Below are positions 37,445-46,430 of a stretch of 64,000 bases of DNA, piece by piece. A program made the position numbers and the translations under genes. This DNA comes from Flavobacteriales bacterium UBA974 (lineage in GTDB: Bacteria; Bacteroidota; Bacteroidia; Flavobacteriales_D; Sanyastnellaceae): positions 1-64,000 of the forward strand of contig DBBW01000017.1 in the NCBI GenBank assembly GCA_002292405.1, given 5' to 3'. The notes beneath the pieces are model-generated. The model was not told where the DNA came from and searched no databases. It worked only from the letters and a program-made list of their open reading frames with translations. Every line of letters begins with the position of its first letter. Position 1 is the stretch's first letter.

Positions 37445-38362
37445 TTAGTTTTTGCTTAGCTTTTTCAGCTGGAATGCAAAATAAACACTTTTTTCAGGAT
37501 ATTTCAAAGCTAACATCTTAAAAGCTTTCCTTGCACGCCCAATTTGGCCCTGAGAAGCATATAATTTTGCCATAGTTTCAGTGACTAAACTCGGGTCGTA
37601 TTGTAGTCCTTTACTAGCCCATTCTTCAACCGGTGTATCAATATCACGAACAGGTCCAATAGACGGATTGTTCTTATTCAAAAAGGAATCAATTATAGCC
37701 GATGCTCCTTGTTCTACTTGAGATATATGATTTCCATAATCTCCAAATGATGTTTCTGTCGCCCTTATCTTCAACCACTTTCCGAACATAGAATTTGCTT
37801 CACCAGCCCCTTTTATCTCATTCAATTCACGATGTAAAAGAGTGCCTTTTTCCAGCTCACTTTCACTCCTTTTCAATTGAGAAAAATAATTTGATTTTTT
37901 TCCTAGATCACTCCCTGTAAGAGGCTCTTTTTCGTCCCAACTCTCCATTTCGACGCTCAAGGAAGTGGCAATTGCCTCGACTACAGCTTCTCTTTCACTT
38001 GAAATATGTTCTGATTCATCATCTAATTTTCTCTCATCTATATGCCAAACCAATTCCAGCAACTCATCCTCTGACACCTCATCTTCGGTTTCTATCACTT
38101 TATGTATTTCTCTAGCTTCACGCCTCAGATCTTCACCAAACATTAATTCAAAAAGCGCCTTCCTCGAGTTGCAATGAGCGGCGGCGGCGAGAAGGTCTTT
38201 TTTTTGGTCTAAATGGCCAGCATCCTTAGAAGCCTTAGCAAGTAACATGCGGAAAGGCCCACTATATGGATGATTTTCAACCAATTCAATTAAATCATCA
38301 CGCAAATCTGTAAGATTGGTTTCTTTGTGAGTGAGTATTGAATTTAATCGCTGAATATTCAT
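37445..38362 (-). CDS. TPR-like hypothetical protein
   Basis: A 305-residue cytoplasmic protein without recognised catalytic motif. The N-terminus (HPYSGPFRMLLAKASKDAG) and the C-terminus (AKLYASQGQIGRARKAFKMLALKYPEKS) look like tetratricopeptide repeats, separated by an acidic, probably disordered middle part. I place the start at 38362, since the extension to 38416 would overlap lptE by 50 nt. Its position between lptE and secG is, from memory, common in Flavobacteriia. It may be an envelope or secretion adaptor; that is inference. Confidence 0.75.
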   Translation of the reverse strand: MNIQRLNSILTHKETNLTDLRDDLIELVENHPYSGPFRMLLAKASKDAGHLDQKKDLLAAAAHCNSRKALFELMFGEDLRREAREIHKVIETEDEVSEDELLELVWHIDERKLDDESEHISSEREAVVEAIATSLSVEMESWDEKEPLTGSDLGKKSNYFSQLKRSESELEKGTLLHRELNEIKGAGEANSMFGKWLKIRATETSFGDYGNHISQVEQGASAIIDSFLNKNNPSIGPVRDIDTPVEEWASKGLQYDPSLVTETMAKLYASQGQIGRARKAFKMLALKYPEKSVYFAFQLKKLSKN

Positions 38363-38366
38363 TTTC

Positions 38367-38876
38367 TTACCAATTTCCAAGGCTTGCATTAAAAATATCC
38401 AATGATAACAACTCACCTATCTCATTTGCAATCACATCTTCTATAGAAAAAATATCTGAACTGCTTGGCACATCTACAAAACGACTGAACTTTCTCTGAA
38501 AACTTAGAGATCCATTTAAGCTGTTGGTATAAATAACATCAACTGTAATTGTTACTCTATTTGCACTTGCAGTCTCATCTCCTTGTACATTAATCGGCTG
38601 AACTAACCAATCAACCACTCTTCCAGAAAATTTCAACTCTGAATCAACACTAACTAATTTCAAAGTTGACTGCCTTTGTACTCTATCCACTAGTGACTCA
38701 GAAATACTAAGTGCAGAAGTAGCAGAAACCAACGGGTGAGTTGCTTCAAAAATTGATACACTAAAGGTTTTAGCTCCAGAAGTTGCAGCTCCATATGGAG
38801 AATATACACCACAGCTACTAATAGAAGCAATAGCTAGCAAGACACAAATAAATAATATAAACTTAATCAATTTCAT
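38367..38876 (-). CDS. lptE: LptE-family LPS assembly lipoprotein
   Basis: A 169-residue outer-membrane lipoprotein of the Bacteroidota LptE family. The signal peptide ends in lipobox SISSC with C22 as the lipidated residue, followed by GVYSPYGA. In other bacteria LptE plugs the LptD barrel that inserts lipopolysaccharide. Its start overlaps the sigma-54 activator stop by 4 nt, so the two are translationally coupled. No lptD gene is in the window. Confidence 0.88.
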   Translation of the reverse strand: MKLIKFILFICVLLAIASISSCGVYSPYGAATSGAKTFSVSIFEATHPLVSATSALSISESLVDRVQRQSTLKLVSVDSELKFSGRVVDWLVQPINVQGDETASANRVTITVDVIYTNSLNGSLSFQRKFSRFVDVPSSSDIFSIEDVIANEIGELLSLDIFNASLGNW

Positions 38877-40114
38877 TTAAGCGAATATTCTTTTATTTTC
38901 CTGTATAAAGTCCTCTCTGAAATCCCCAATTCTTCCGCCGCATCCTTACGCCTGTTATTGTACTTTTCTAAAGCCATTTTTATCAGCTCCTTCTCAGAAT
39001 CAATCAAGGATAAGCTTGGCTCAATATCCTGTAAATCATTAACTTTAATAGAGTTGTCAGGGGTATCACCTCCAGAAAACACGATTGGAAAATTACTTGC
39101 TTTATGCTGAGAGCTACTGTGCTCATCAAACATTCTTTTTACACGAATTTCATCATCAACACTTAATGAACCGCCATTTTTTATTAAGCCTAACACTAGT
39201 TCCTTCAAATTATTCAAGTCATCCTTCATCTCAAAAAGGACCTTATAAAGAATTTCTCTCTCATTCCTTCCAGAATCACTCTCCTCAAAGCCGTTAGTCC
39301 CAGAAGTGACACGAACTGGCAACCTGGACCTACTCGTCTCTGGTAAATATCCCAGCAAGGTATCAGAGTTAATAAGCCTCTCTGTTTCTAAAACTGACAT
39401 TTGCTCAGTAATATGCTTTAGTTGCCTAATATTTCCTGGCCATGGGTAATGTTCAATGATTTCTATTGCATCCGAAGACAGAGATAGGGGGGGCATCCTG
39501 TGCAACTCACTAAAATCAGTTGTAAACTTTCTAAAAAGAAGATGAATATCTGTTGACCTATATCTCAGAGGAGGTATATGTATTGGGACTTGATTCAAAC
39601 GATAGTATAAATCCTCTCTAAATTTTCCCTTTTGAAATGCATCTTCAAAATTCACATTCGTTGCTGCAACAACCCTCACATCTGTCTTTTCTGTATTTGA
39701 AGATCCAACCTTCATAAACTCTCCCGTTTCTAAGATACGTAATAGTCTGACTTGGGTGGTTAGTGGCAACTCAGCTACTTCATCTAAAAAAATAGTACCG
39801 CCATTCGCTTCTTCAAAATAACCTCTACGAGATTCTGTAGCACCTGTAAAAGCTCCTTTTACATGGCCAAACAGCTCTGAATTAATCGTCCCTTCGGGAA
39901 TAGCACCACAATTAACTGCAACATATTTTCCGTGTTTACGCTTACTGTATTGATGAACTATCCTGGGCATTATCTCCTTTCCTGTTCCACTTTCTCCTAG
40001 AATAAGCACCGATAAATCTGTTGGAGCAACTTGGGCCGCAATATGTAATGCTCTATCAAGAGCTTCATTCATTCCTATGACACCAAACCTTTGTTTTATT
40101 GACCCTACGTTCAT
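38873..40114 (-). CDS. Sigma-54-dependent transcriptional activator
   Basis: A 413-residue enhancer-binding protein. It starts almost directly with the AAA+ domain: Walker A GESGTGKE at 40-47, the sigma-54 contact loop GAFTGA at 87-92, Walker B GGTIFLDE near 105-112. A Fis-type helix-turn-helix closes the C-terminus (KDAAEELGISERTLYRKIKE). There is no receiver, GAF or PAS domain, so signal control must come from abundance or a partner. It lies between miaB and lptE; its targets are unknown but may include envelope genes. Confidence 0.93.
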   Translation of the reverse strand: MNVGSIKQRFGVIGMNEALDRALHIAAQVAPTDLSVLILGESGTGKEIMPRIVHQYSKRKHGKYVAVNCGAIPEGTINSELFGHVKGAFTGATESRRGYFEEANGGTIFLDEVAELPLTTQVRLLRILETGEFMKVGSSNTEKTDVRVVAATNVNFEDAFQKGKFREDLYYRLNQVPIHIPPLRYRSTDIHLLFRKFTTDFSELHRMPPLSLSSDAIEIIEHYPWPGNIRQLKHITEQMSVLETERLINSDTLLGYLPETSRSRLPVRVTSGTNGFEESDSGRNEREILYKVLFEMKDDLNNLKELVLGLIKNGGSLSVDDEIRVKRMFDEHSSSQHKASNFPIVFSGGDTPDNSIKVNDLQDIEPSLSLIDSEKELIKMALEKYNNRRKDAAEELGISERTLYRKIKEYSLK

Positions 40115-40129
40115 TTCACTAATTATAAA

Positions 40130-41575
40130 TTAAGCATCCGCTTTATCAGTTGTAACCTCTCCTTTAAGCGTTGCGCTTGTACAGTCTATAGCTCTAACAT
40201 TTACATAATCGCATACACTTAAGTCTCCTTTATCAAAAATAACAACAATATTGTGAGTAGTCCTGCCATAAAATTTCTCCGTACTTTTCTTACTAACTCC
40301 TTCAACTAAAACTCTGTATACTTTACCAACCATTGCTTGAATAAGTACAGATGCATAAGATCTTTGATGCTTAATGATTTCTGTTAATCGAGCACTTTTC
40401 ACCTCTTCTGGGACATCATCCTCAAACTTTCTTTCAGCAAGTGTTCTCGGCCTCTCACTGTATTTAAAATTATAAGCCATAATAAAACCCACCTCCTTTA
40501 AAATAGACATTGTTTCAAGATGTTCTTGTTCTGTCTCTCCACAAAAGCCTGTAATAATATCTGTCGATAAAGCGCAACCAGGAAGGATTCTTTTAATTGC
40601 GGCAATTCTATCTAAATACCACTCTCTTGTATAACCTCTATTCATCCTTTTAAGCATAGAGCTTGCTCCAGATTGGATTGGAAGGTGAATGTATTTACAA
40701 AGGTTTTCGTGCCTTGCAATTACATGTAAAACATCGTCAATCATATCCTTGGGATGACTTGTTGAAAATCTGACCCTTAAATCCGGGTTCACTTTCGCAA
40801 CCATGTCTAACAATTCAGCAAATCTCACAATTGGCTGCTCAGAATCTTTTATGACTCCTTTAATATCGAGGTTCCACTTGTAAGAATCTACGTTTTGACC
40901 TAAAAGAGTGACTTCACGGTAACCTTGATTAAATAAATCCTGAGCTTCAGCCACAATACTCTTAGGTTCCCTACTACGCTCTCGTCCACGCGTGAAAGGC
41001 ACTACGCAAAACGAACACATATTATCACAACCTCTCATAATACTAATGAATGCAGTCACTCCAGATTTATCTAACCTTACAGGACTTACATCAGCATAGG
41101 TCTCTTCTCTTGAAAGAAGAACATTCACTGCCTTTTGACCTCCATTCACCTGCTTCACAAGAGACGGAAGATCTCTGTAAGCATCAGGTCCAACAACCAA
41201 ATCAACAAGTTTTTCCTGCTCTAACAAACTCTCCTTTAATCGTTCTGCCATGCAGCCCAACATACCAACCACGAGTCGCCTGTTTTTAAGCTTGTACCTC
41301 TTAAATTCCTTAAGTCTATTTCGAACTCTCTCTTCAGCCTTTTCACGGATAGAACAAGTATTTACTAAGATTAAATCCGCTTCTGTCTCATCCATAGTTG
41401 TTACATAACCGACGCCACTCATAATTGACGCTATAATCTCAGAATCGCTAAAATTCATCGCACAACCATAACTCTCCAAGAACATCTTTAAACCATTAGA
41501 GGGTGCAAAAGGCTGTTCAATATGAATTGCCTCACCTTGTCTTGACTCATCAACATGTATATCTCCTTCTCTCAT
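40130..41575 (-). CDS. miaB: tRNA-2-methylthio-N6-dimethylallyladenosine synthase
   Basis: A radical-SAM methylthiotransferase that converts i6A37 to ms2i6A37 in tRNAs. At 481 residues it is normal in length. The N-terminal cluster uses C38, C74 and C108; the radical-SAM cluster uses C183, C187 and C190 in RGCDNMCSFC; a TRAM RNA-binding domain ends the protein. It heads the leftward run miaB, sigma-54 activator, lptE, TPR-like, secG. A consensus promoter lies just upstream. Confidence 0.96.
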   Translation of the reverse strand: MREGDIHVDESRQGEAIHIEQPFAPSNGLKMFLESYGCAMNFSDSEIIASIMSGVGYVTTMDETEADLILVNTCSIREKAEERVRNRLKEFKRYKLKNRRLVVGMLGCMAERLKESLLEQEKLVDLVVGPDAYRDLPSLVKQVNGGQKAVNVLLSREETYADVSPVRLDKSGVTAFISIMRGCDNMCSFCVVPFTRGRERSREPKSIVAEAQDLFNQGYREVTLLGQNVDSYKWNLDIKGVIKDSEQPIVRFAELLDMVAKVNPDLRVRFSTSHPKDMIDDVLHVIARHENLCKYIHLPIQSGASSMLKRMNRGYTREWYLDRIAAIKRILPGCALSTDIITGFCGETEQEHLETMSILKEVGFIMAYNFKYSERPRTLAERKFEDDVPEEVKSARLTEIIKHQRSYASVLIQAMVGKVYRVLVEGVSKKSTEKFYGRTTHNIVVIFDKGDLSVCDYVNVRAIDCTSATLKGEVTTDKADA

Positions 41576-41589
41576 TTTCCAATTTTGTG

Positions 41590-41621
41590 CAAATGTAGTT
41601 CGTTATGGAGAGCGTGACAAA
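41590..41621 (-). promoter_or_regulatory. miaB promoter
   Basis: On the minus strand TTTG (41618-41621) is followed after 20 nt by TACATTTG (41590-41597), an exact TAnnTTTG match. Transcription would start near 41585, leaving a very short leader before the miaB start at 41575. The -33 element lies inside a perfect inverted repeat. Confidence 0.75.
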
Positions 41622-41628
41622 TTGTCAC
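41614..41628. promoter_or_regulatory. Inverted repeat over the miaB -33 box
   Basis: GTGACAA, one central A, then TTGTCAC form a perfect 7-1-7 palindrome that covers the -33 element of the miaB promoter. GTGA/TCAC half-sites recall Crp/Fnr-family operators, though the spacing is one base longer than in the E. coli CRP site. It also lies about 100 nt upstream of divergent topA. A second repeat (ACCCC, TAAA, GGGGT) follows at once. Confidence 0.45.
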
Positions 41629-41724
41629 CCCTAAAGGGGTAAACTCATTAAGTGAAAAGTTATTGATAATAAAAAATGAAATAGCCGAAAGTTTTATTTT
41701 ATTTGTACTCCAAAAATAAATCTT

Positions 41725-44046
41725 ATGCCTAAAAACCTTGTCATAGTCGAGTCACCTGCAAAGGCAAAAACAATAGAAGGCTACCTCGGAAAAGACTTCG
41801 TCGTAAAATCAAGTTTTGGGCACATACGTGACCTAGCAAAGGGTGATAAAGCTATAGATAAAGAAAATAACTTCACACCTAAGTATGAAGTCAGTGAAGA
41901 TAAAAAGAAGATTATCACAGACCTGAAGAAATCTATGAAGGGAACTGAGATGGTTTGGTTAGCAACTGATGAGGATCGCGAAGGAGAAGCCATTTCATGG
42001 CATTTAGTAGAGGCATTAAATCTGAAACCTAAGAATACAAAGCGAATCGTTTTTCATGAAATAACCAAAGCCGCAATATTAAAAGCTATTGAGAACCCTA
42101 GAGAAGTTGACGAAAATTTAGTTAATGCTCAACAAGCGAGAAGAGTACTTGATAGAATTGTGGGGTTTGACCTCAGTCCTGTTTTATGGAAAAAAGTTAA
42201 ACCGGGCCTTAGCGCTGGGAGAGTTCAGAGTATAGGGGTTAAGATCATTGTAAATAGAGAGCGTGAAATTGAAGCTCATATACCATCTTCTAAATTTAGA
42301 ATTTTAGGAGAGTTCACCACCGAAGCAGGGAAAAATCTCAAAGCTGAATGTAAAACTCGTTATAAAACAGAAGATGAGGTAGATGCTTTTTTAAAAGAAT
42401 GTGCTTTAAGCACACATTCAATTAAGTCCTTAGAGACCAAGCCCGCAAAAAAGAAACCAACAGCCCCATTTACAACATCAACACTACAGCAAGAAGCATT
42501 CAGAAAACTTGGTTTTTCTGTTTCTCGCACGATGGGAGTGGCTCAAAAATTATATGAGGCTGGACGCATTACATATATGCGAACAGACTCTGTAAATCTA
42601 AGTGACCAAGCTCTCGATGGTGCTGCAGGCGCGATAAGATCTGCCTATGGTAATGCGTTTTGTGAAAGAAGAACTTTTACAAACAAATCTAAAGGTGCTC
42701 AAGAAGCACACGAAGCAATAAGACCTACAGACTTTGCTGTTAGCAAGCACGTTGGAAAAGCTGAAGAAGAAAAACTGTATGTGCTAATTTGGAAGAGAGC
42801 TATTGCATCGCAAATGTCAGATGCTAGACTTGAAAAAACTACAGTAACAATAGATGTTAGCAAGAATTCTGAGGTTTTCGTTGCTCGTGGAGAAGTGATC
42901 ACTTTTGAAGGATTTCTCAAGGTTTATTTAGAAGGTACTGATGATGAAAATGATGAAGATGCAAAAGGGCTTCTTCCCCCACTGATAAATGGCGAGTCAA
43001 TGTCAAGAATCAACATCATAGCTACACAGAAGTTTGCGCATCATCCGCCAAGATACACTGAGGCTAGCTTGGTAAAAAGACTTGAGGAATTAGGTGTTGG
43101 CAGACCTTCAACATACGCCTCAACAATTAGCGTTATCCAACGTCGGGGTTATGTCGAGATGCCTGACCGAGAAGGGACTCCCAGAAACTATCGGATTCTT
43201 AAACTTGATGGCGCTGAGATAACTTCTATTACAGAAACAGAAAACACTGGTGCAGAAAGGAACAAGCTTGCACCGACTGATATTGGTATTGTCGTAAATG
43301 ACTTTCTTTTCAAACATTTCAGCTCGATCGTTGACTATAATTTCACCGCTGATGTGGAAGCGCAATTTGATGTCATTGCTGAAGGTCGTAAGGATTGGCA
43401 GCAAATGATAGGAGAGTTCTACAAGCCCTTTAAAACATTAGTGGATGACGCTTTAGAGAGCGAAAGAGAATCAGGCGAACGTATTCTTGGAACGGACCCT
43501 ACTACAGGAAAACAAGTCTTAGTTAGAATCGGACGTTTTGGGCCTATGGTACAACTTGGTTTGCCTGATGATGAAGATAAGAAATTTTCATCTCTTCGCC
43601 CTACCCAAACTCTCAGATCCATTACACTTGACGAAGCATTAATGCTGTTCAAACTCCCTCGTAAACTTGGTGAGTATGAAGGTAAAGTTGTCTCAACTTC
43701 TATAGGAAGATTTGGGCCATATGTAGTTCACAATAGTAAATTCGTTTCGATTAAAAAAGACACAGATGACGATCCATATACCATTGAATTAACAAGGGCG
43801 ATAAAGCTTATAGAAGAAAAAAAGGCCGCTGACGCTGCCGCTTTATTAAAAGTTTTTGAAGAAGATGAGACCGTTAGAATTATTAATGGTCGCTGGGGAC
43901 CTTTCATAAAAGCCGGTAAGAAAAACATAAAAATACCTAAAGATGAGGATTACAAAGGTATTGATTGGACTCGTGCTCAGGAACTTATAGTCGAGCACGA
44001 TAAACGTCCTAAAAAGAAAAAGAGAGCTCAAAAAGGTACGAAGTAA
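41725..44046 (+). CDS. topA: DNA topoisomerase I
   Basis: A type IA topoisomerase that relaxes negative supercoils. Of 773 residues, the TOPRIM domain comes first (E9 in VESPAKAKT; D82 and D84 in TDEDREGEAI), and the active-site tyrosine is Y284 in RITYMRTDS. The C-terminal region carries repeat domains ending in a Lys/Arg-rich tail (about 755-773); I see no CxxC zinc ribbons, unlike E. coli TopA. The degenerate arginase-fold gene follows after 107 nt. Confidence 0.96.
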   Translation: MPKNLVIVESPAKAKTIEGYLGKDFVVKSSFGHIRDLAKGDKAIDKENNFTPKYEVSEDKKKIITDLKKSMKGTEMVWLATDEDREGEAISWHLVEALNLKPKNTKRIVFHEITKAAILKAIENPREVDENLVNAQQARRVLDRIVGFDLSPVLWKKVKPGLSAGRVQSIGVKIIVNREREIEAHIPSSKFRILGEFTTEAGKNLKAECKTRYKTEDEVDAFLKECALSTHSIKSLETKPAKKKPTAPFTTSTLQQEAFRKLGFSVSRTMGVAQKLYEAGRITYMRTDSVNLSDQALDGAAGAIRSAYGNAFCERRTFTNKSKGAQEAHEAIRPTDFAVSKHVGKAEEEKLYVLIWKRAIASQMSDARLEKTTVTIDVSKNSEVFVARGEVITFEGFLKVYLEGTDDENDEDAKGLLPPLINGESMSRINIIATQKFAHHPPRYTEASLVKRLEELGVGRPSTYASTISVIQRRGYVEMPDREGTPRNYRILKLDGAEITSITETENTGAERNKLAPTDIGIVVNDFLFKHFSSIVDYNFTADVEAQFDVIAEGRKDWQQMIGEFYKPFKTLVDDALESERESGERILGTDPTTGKQVLVRIGRFGPMVQLGLPDDEDKKFSSLRPTQTLRSITLDEALMLFKLPRKLGEYEGKVVSTSIGRFGPYVVHNSKFVSIKKDTDDDPYTIELTRAIKLIEEKKAADAAALLKVFEEDETVRIINGRWGPFIKAGKKNIKIPKDEDYKGIDWTRAQELIVEHDKRPKKKKRAQKGTK

Positions 44047-44153
44047 CAATTCAGTGTGAACTGATAGTACGATAGTGTCATTTTTGCATTCATATGTTTG
44101 CTTAAACTTGTGATAAATTGTACGAATGTGTTTTTTGACACTGATTTTTAAGA

Positions 44154-45326
44154 ATGAGCGAAAGTATATTTGATCTATTACAGCCAGTTGACCAACCCGT
44201 GTTTAGCAATGCGGAAGGGTCAGCAAGAATAGCTGATAGAATCGAAATTCATCGCTTTGATCACAAACCATCTATTGAAGGTTGCAGAGTAGCTATTTTC
44301 GGAGTGAATGACGGGAGAAACAGCGGTGACAATGAAGGTTGTTCAGCTGCGCCAGATTCAATAAGAAATTGGTTTTACAGGCTAACACCACCAACTCGTT
44401 GGGCTCCTACTGTTGATTTAGGTGACATTAGAGGTGGCTTAGAGAGTTTAGATACAGAAAAGGCTGTAAGCGATCTGATCTCAGAGTTAATCCAAATGGG
44501 GGTTATCCCGATTGTTTTAGGTGGCGGACAAGACTTAACATACTCAATTTATTCAGCCCTAGAGTCTGTTGGAAGACCTATGAATGTTGTCACTATAGAT
44601 TCTAGATTAGATTTTGGTGGAGACCCTGGATTACATACGTCTAGAAACTTCATGAATAGAATTGTTTTACATGAACCTAACTTTCTATTTGACTATGTAA
44701 ATATTGGTCATCAAGGATATTTGACTGACCCTGACACATTAGAATTGCTTGAAAAACTGCAATTTGAATCAATCAGACTTGGTAGAGCACACAACAATCC
44801 TAAACTTATTGAGCCCACTTTGAGAGATGCCGATTTAGTATCCTTCGATCTGTCTTCTGTCAGGGCTTCTGACCATCCTGCCTCCACACATGCTGGACCG
44901 AATGGATTCTCATCTTCTCAATTTTGCCAATTGGCTCGATACGCTGGACTAAGTGATAGAATGATTGCACTTGGTATTTTTGAGCACAACCCGGATCTAG
45001 ATGATAGAGGAAGAGGTGCTCATCTTGCAGCGCAAGTTTTATGGCATATGATTGATGGTATATTTAGCCAAACAGGTGATTACCCTAAATGTAATGCTGA
45101 AGAATACACTAAATATTTGGTTGATTTACAGGCACAAAACCATGAAGTAACGTTCTACAAATCATCAAGAAGCGACAGATGGTGGATGGATGTACCTATT
45201 CCAACTTCTAAGAAAAATAACAAAGATCACCACCATCTTGTGCCATGTTCATATGAAGATTATGAAGTGGCTTCTGAAGGTGAATTACCCGACAGATGGT
45301 GGAGAACGTATCAAAAACTAGCGTGA
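44154..45326 (+). CDS. Arginase/formimidoylglutamase-fold protein with degenerate metal site
   Basis: A 390-residue ureohydrolase-fold protein. The family's three metal motifs can be aligned but are altered: GGDHS is GGGQD (His to Q126), DAHxD is DSRLD (His to R151; D149 and D153 kept), and SxDxDxxDP is SFDLSSV (D232 kept, second Asp is S234). Three of six manganese ligands are therefore lost, so ordinary arginase or formiminoglutamase activity is unlikely. It has no signal peptide. It lies directly upstream of porP-gldKLMN and overlaps the longest porP frame, so a structural or regulatory T9SS-linked role is possible. Confidence 0.8.
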   Translation: MSESIFDLLQPVDQPVFSNAEGSARIADRIEIHRFDHKPSIEGCRVAIFGVNDGRNSGDNEGCSAAPDSIRNWFYRLTPPTRWAPTVDLGDIRGGLESLDTEKAVSDLISELIQMGVIPIVLGGGQDLTYSIYSALESVGRPMNVVTIDSRLDFGGDPGLHTSRNFMNRIVLHEPNFLFDYVNIGHQGYLTDPDTLELLEKLQFESIRLGRAHNNPKLIEPTLRDADLVSFDLSSVRASDHPASTHAGPNGFSSSQFCQLARYAGLSDRMIALGIFEHNPDLDDRGRGAHLAAQVLWHMIDGIFSQTGDYPKCNAEEYTKYLVDLQAQNHEVTFYKSSRSDRWWMDVPIPTSKKNNKDHHHLVPCSYEDYEVASEGELPDRWWRTYQKLA

Positions 45327-45406
45327 TGATATCAGATAAATTCCGTACCTTTCCACACTCAGTGAAAGCTGAAACCTGTGAAAACCTTGAAAACCAACGA
45401 GTTAAC

Positions 45407-46366
45407 ATGATTCGTACCTATATATCTACACTTCTTTTAGTCGTGTTTGCATCTTCTATGAGTGCACAACAAGACCCACAGTTCACCCAATGGTACATGG
45501 ACCATGTAGTGTCTAACATTGCAGCGGCTGGACATTCTGATTTAACTAACATCAATGGTTTCTATAGAAATCAATGGAATGGACTAGATAAATCACCAGT
45601 AACATCACTATTGAATGTTGATGGAAAAATTGGATTTATTCCAGGTTCCTTTGGAATTCAGTTTTATCAAGATGAACTTGGACAAGAGAATAATACTATG
45701 ATGAAACTTGGATATGCGTACACCTTATCTCCATTTTCAAGTGGTACAGTTATGAGTTTAGGTATGTCTGTAAGCTATTTCAGCAAATCCTTTGGAACAG
45801 AGTGGATCGCTACAGACGGTTGGGAAAATGATCCTGCTATCCCTCAAGATGATAAGACATCGTCTGCTGTTGATTTAGATTTAGGGATCTATATTTCCAA
45901 GCCTAAGACTTTTTACGCCGGTCTATCTATGACTCACCTTGCAGAAACTGAGTTCTCCGAAATGAGTATTAAACCTGTAAGACATTTATATGCAATGGGT
46001 GGTTATAACTATCCTCTCGATGGAGATGCATTGGTACTACGAACGAACATTCTTGCTAAAACTGATCTAAATGCATCGGCAATTGACATGGGTGCAAACG
46101 TTTTATACAATGAAATGATATGGGCGGGGGTTTCCTGGAGACCTGGAGATGCTATTGCTCCAATTGTTGGATTCCAATATTCAATGATCAATAAAGATGC
46201 TACTAATCATAAGGAACAACTATTTAGACTTGGTTATTCATTTGACATGACTACATCAGAATTACAGTCGTATTCATCTGGATCTCATGAAGTATTCCTC
46301 TCTTACAGCTTTAAGTTTGAGTCGACACCCATTTTGAACAGGTACGCAAATCCTCGGGTTTTATAA
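45407..46366 (+). CDS. porP: PorP/SprF family T9SS outer-membrane protein
   Basis: A 319-residue outer-membrane beta-barrel. The start at 45407 gives a signal peptide (MIRTYISTLLLVVFASSMSA, cut before QQDPQFTQWY), and QDPQFTQY-type sequences are the hallmark of mature PorP/SprF proteins. The open frame reaches back to 45296 but that would bury the signal peptide. The C-terminal strand carries EVFLSYSFKF. PorP-like proteins connect to the T9SS ring or anchor cell-surface cargo. It lies 64 nt upstream of gldK, as in the porPKLMN order of Porphyromonas. Confidence 0.9.
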   Translation: MIRTYISTLLLVVFASSMSAQQDPQFTQWYMDHVVSNIAAAGHSDLTNINGFYRNQWNGLDKSPVTSLLNVDGKIGFIPGSFGIQFYQDELGQENNTMMKLGYAYTLSPFSSGTVMSLGMSVSYFSKSFGTEWIATDGWENDPAIPQDDKTSSAVDLDLGIYISKPKTFYAGLSMTHLAETEFSEMSIKPVRHLYAMGGYNYPLDGDALVLRTNILAKTDLNASAIDMGANVLYNEMIWAGVSWRPGDAIAPIVGFQYSMINKDATNHKEQLFRLGYSFDMTTSELQSYSSGSHEVFLSYSFKFESTPILNRYANPRVL

Positions 46367-46430
46367 TAAAAGAAACCTTATAGGCGTTTTATACGTATCT
46401 TAATTATTACAAACTACTATAATTTACTCT

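Noticed and set aside
45296..45406. Longer PorP start at 45296
   Set aside because: It would bury a clear signal peptide and overlap the arginase-fold gene by 31 nt.
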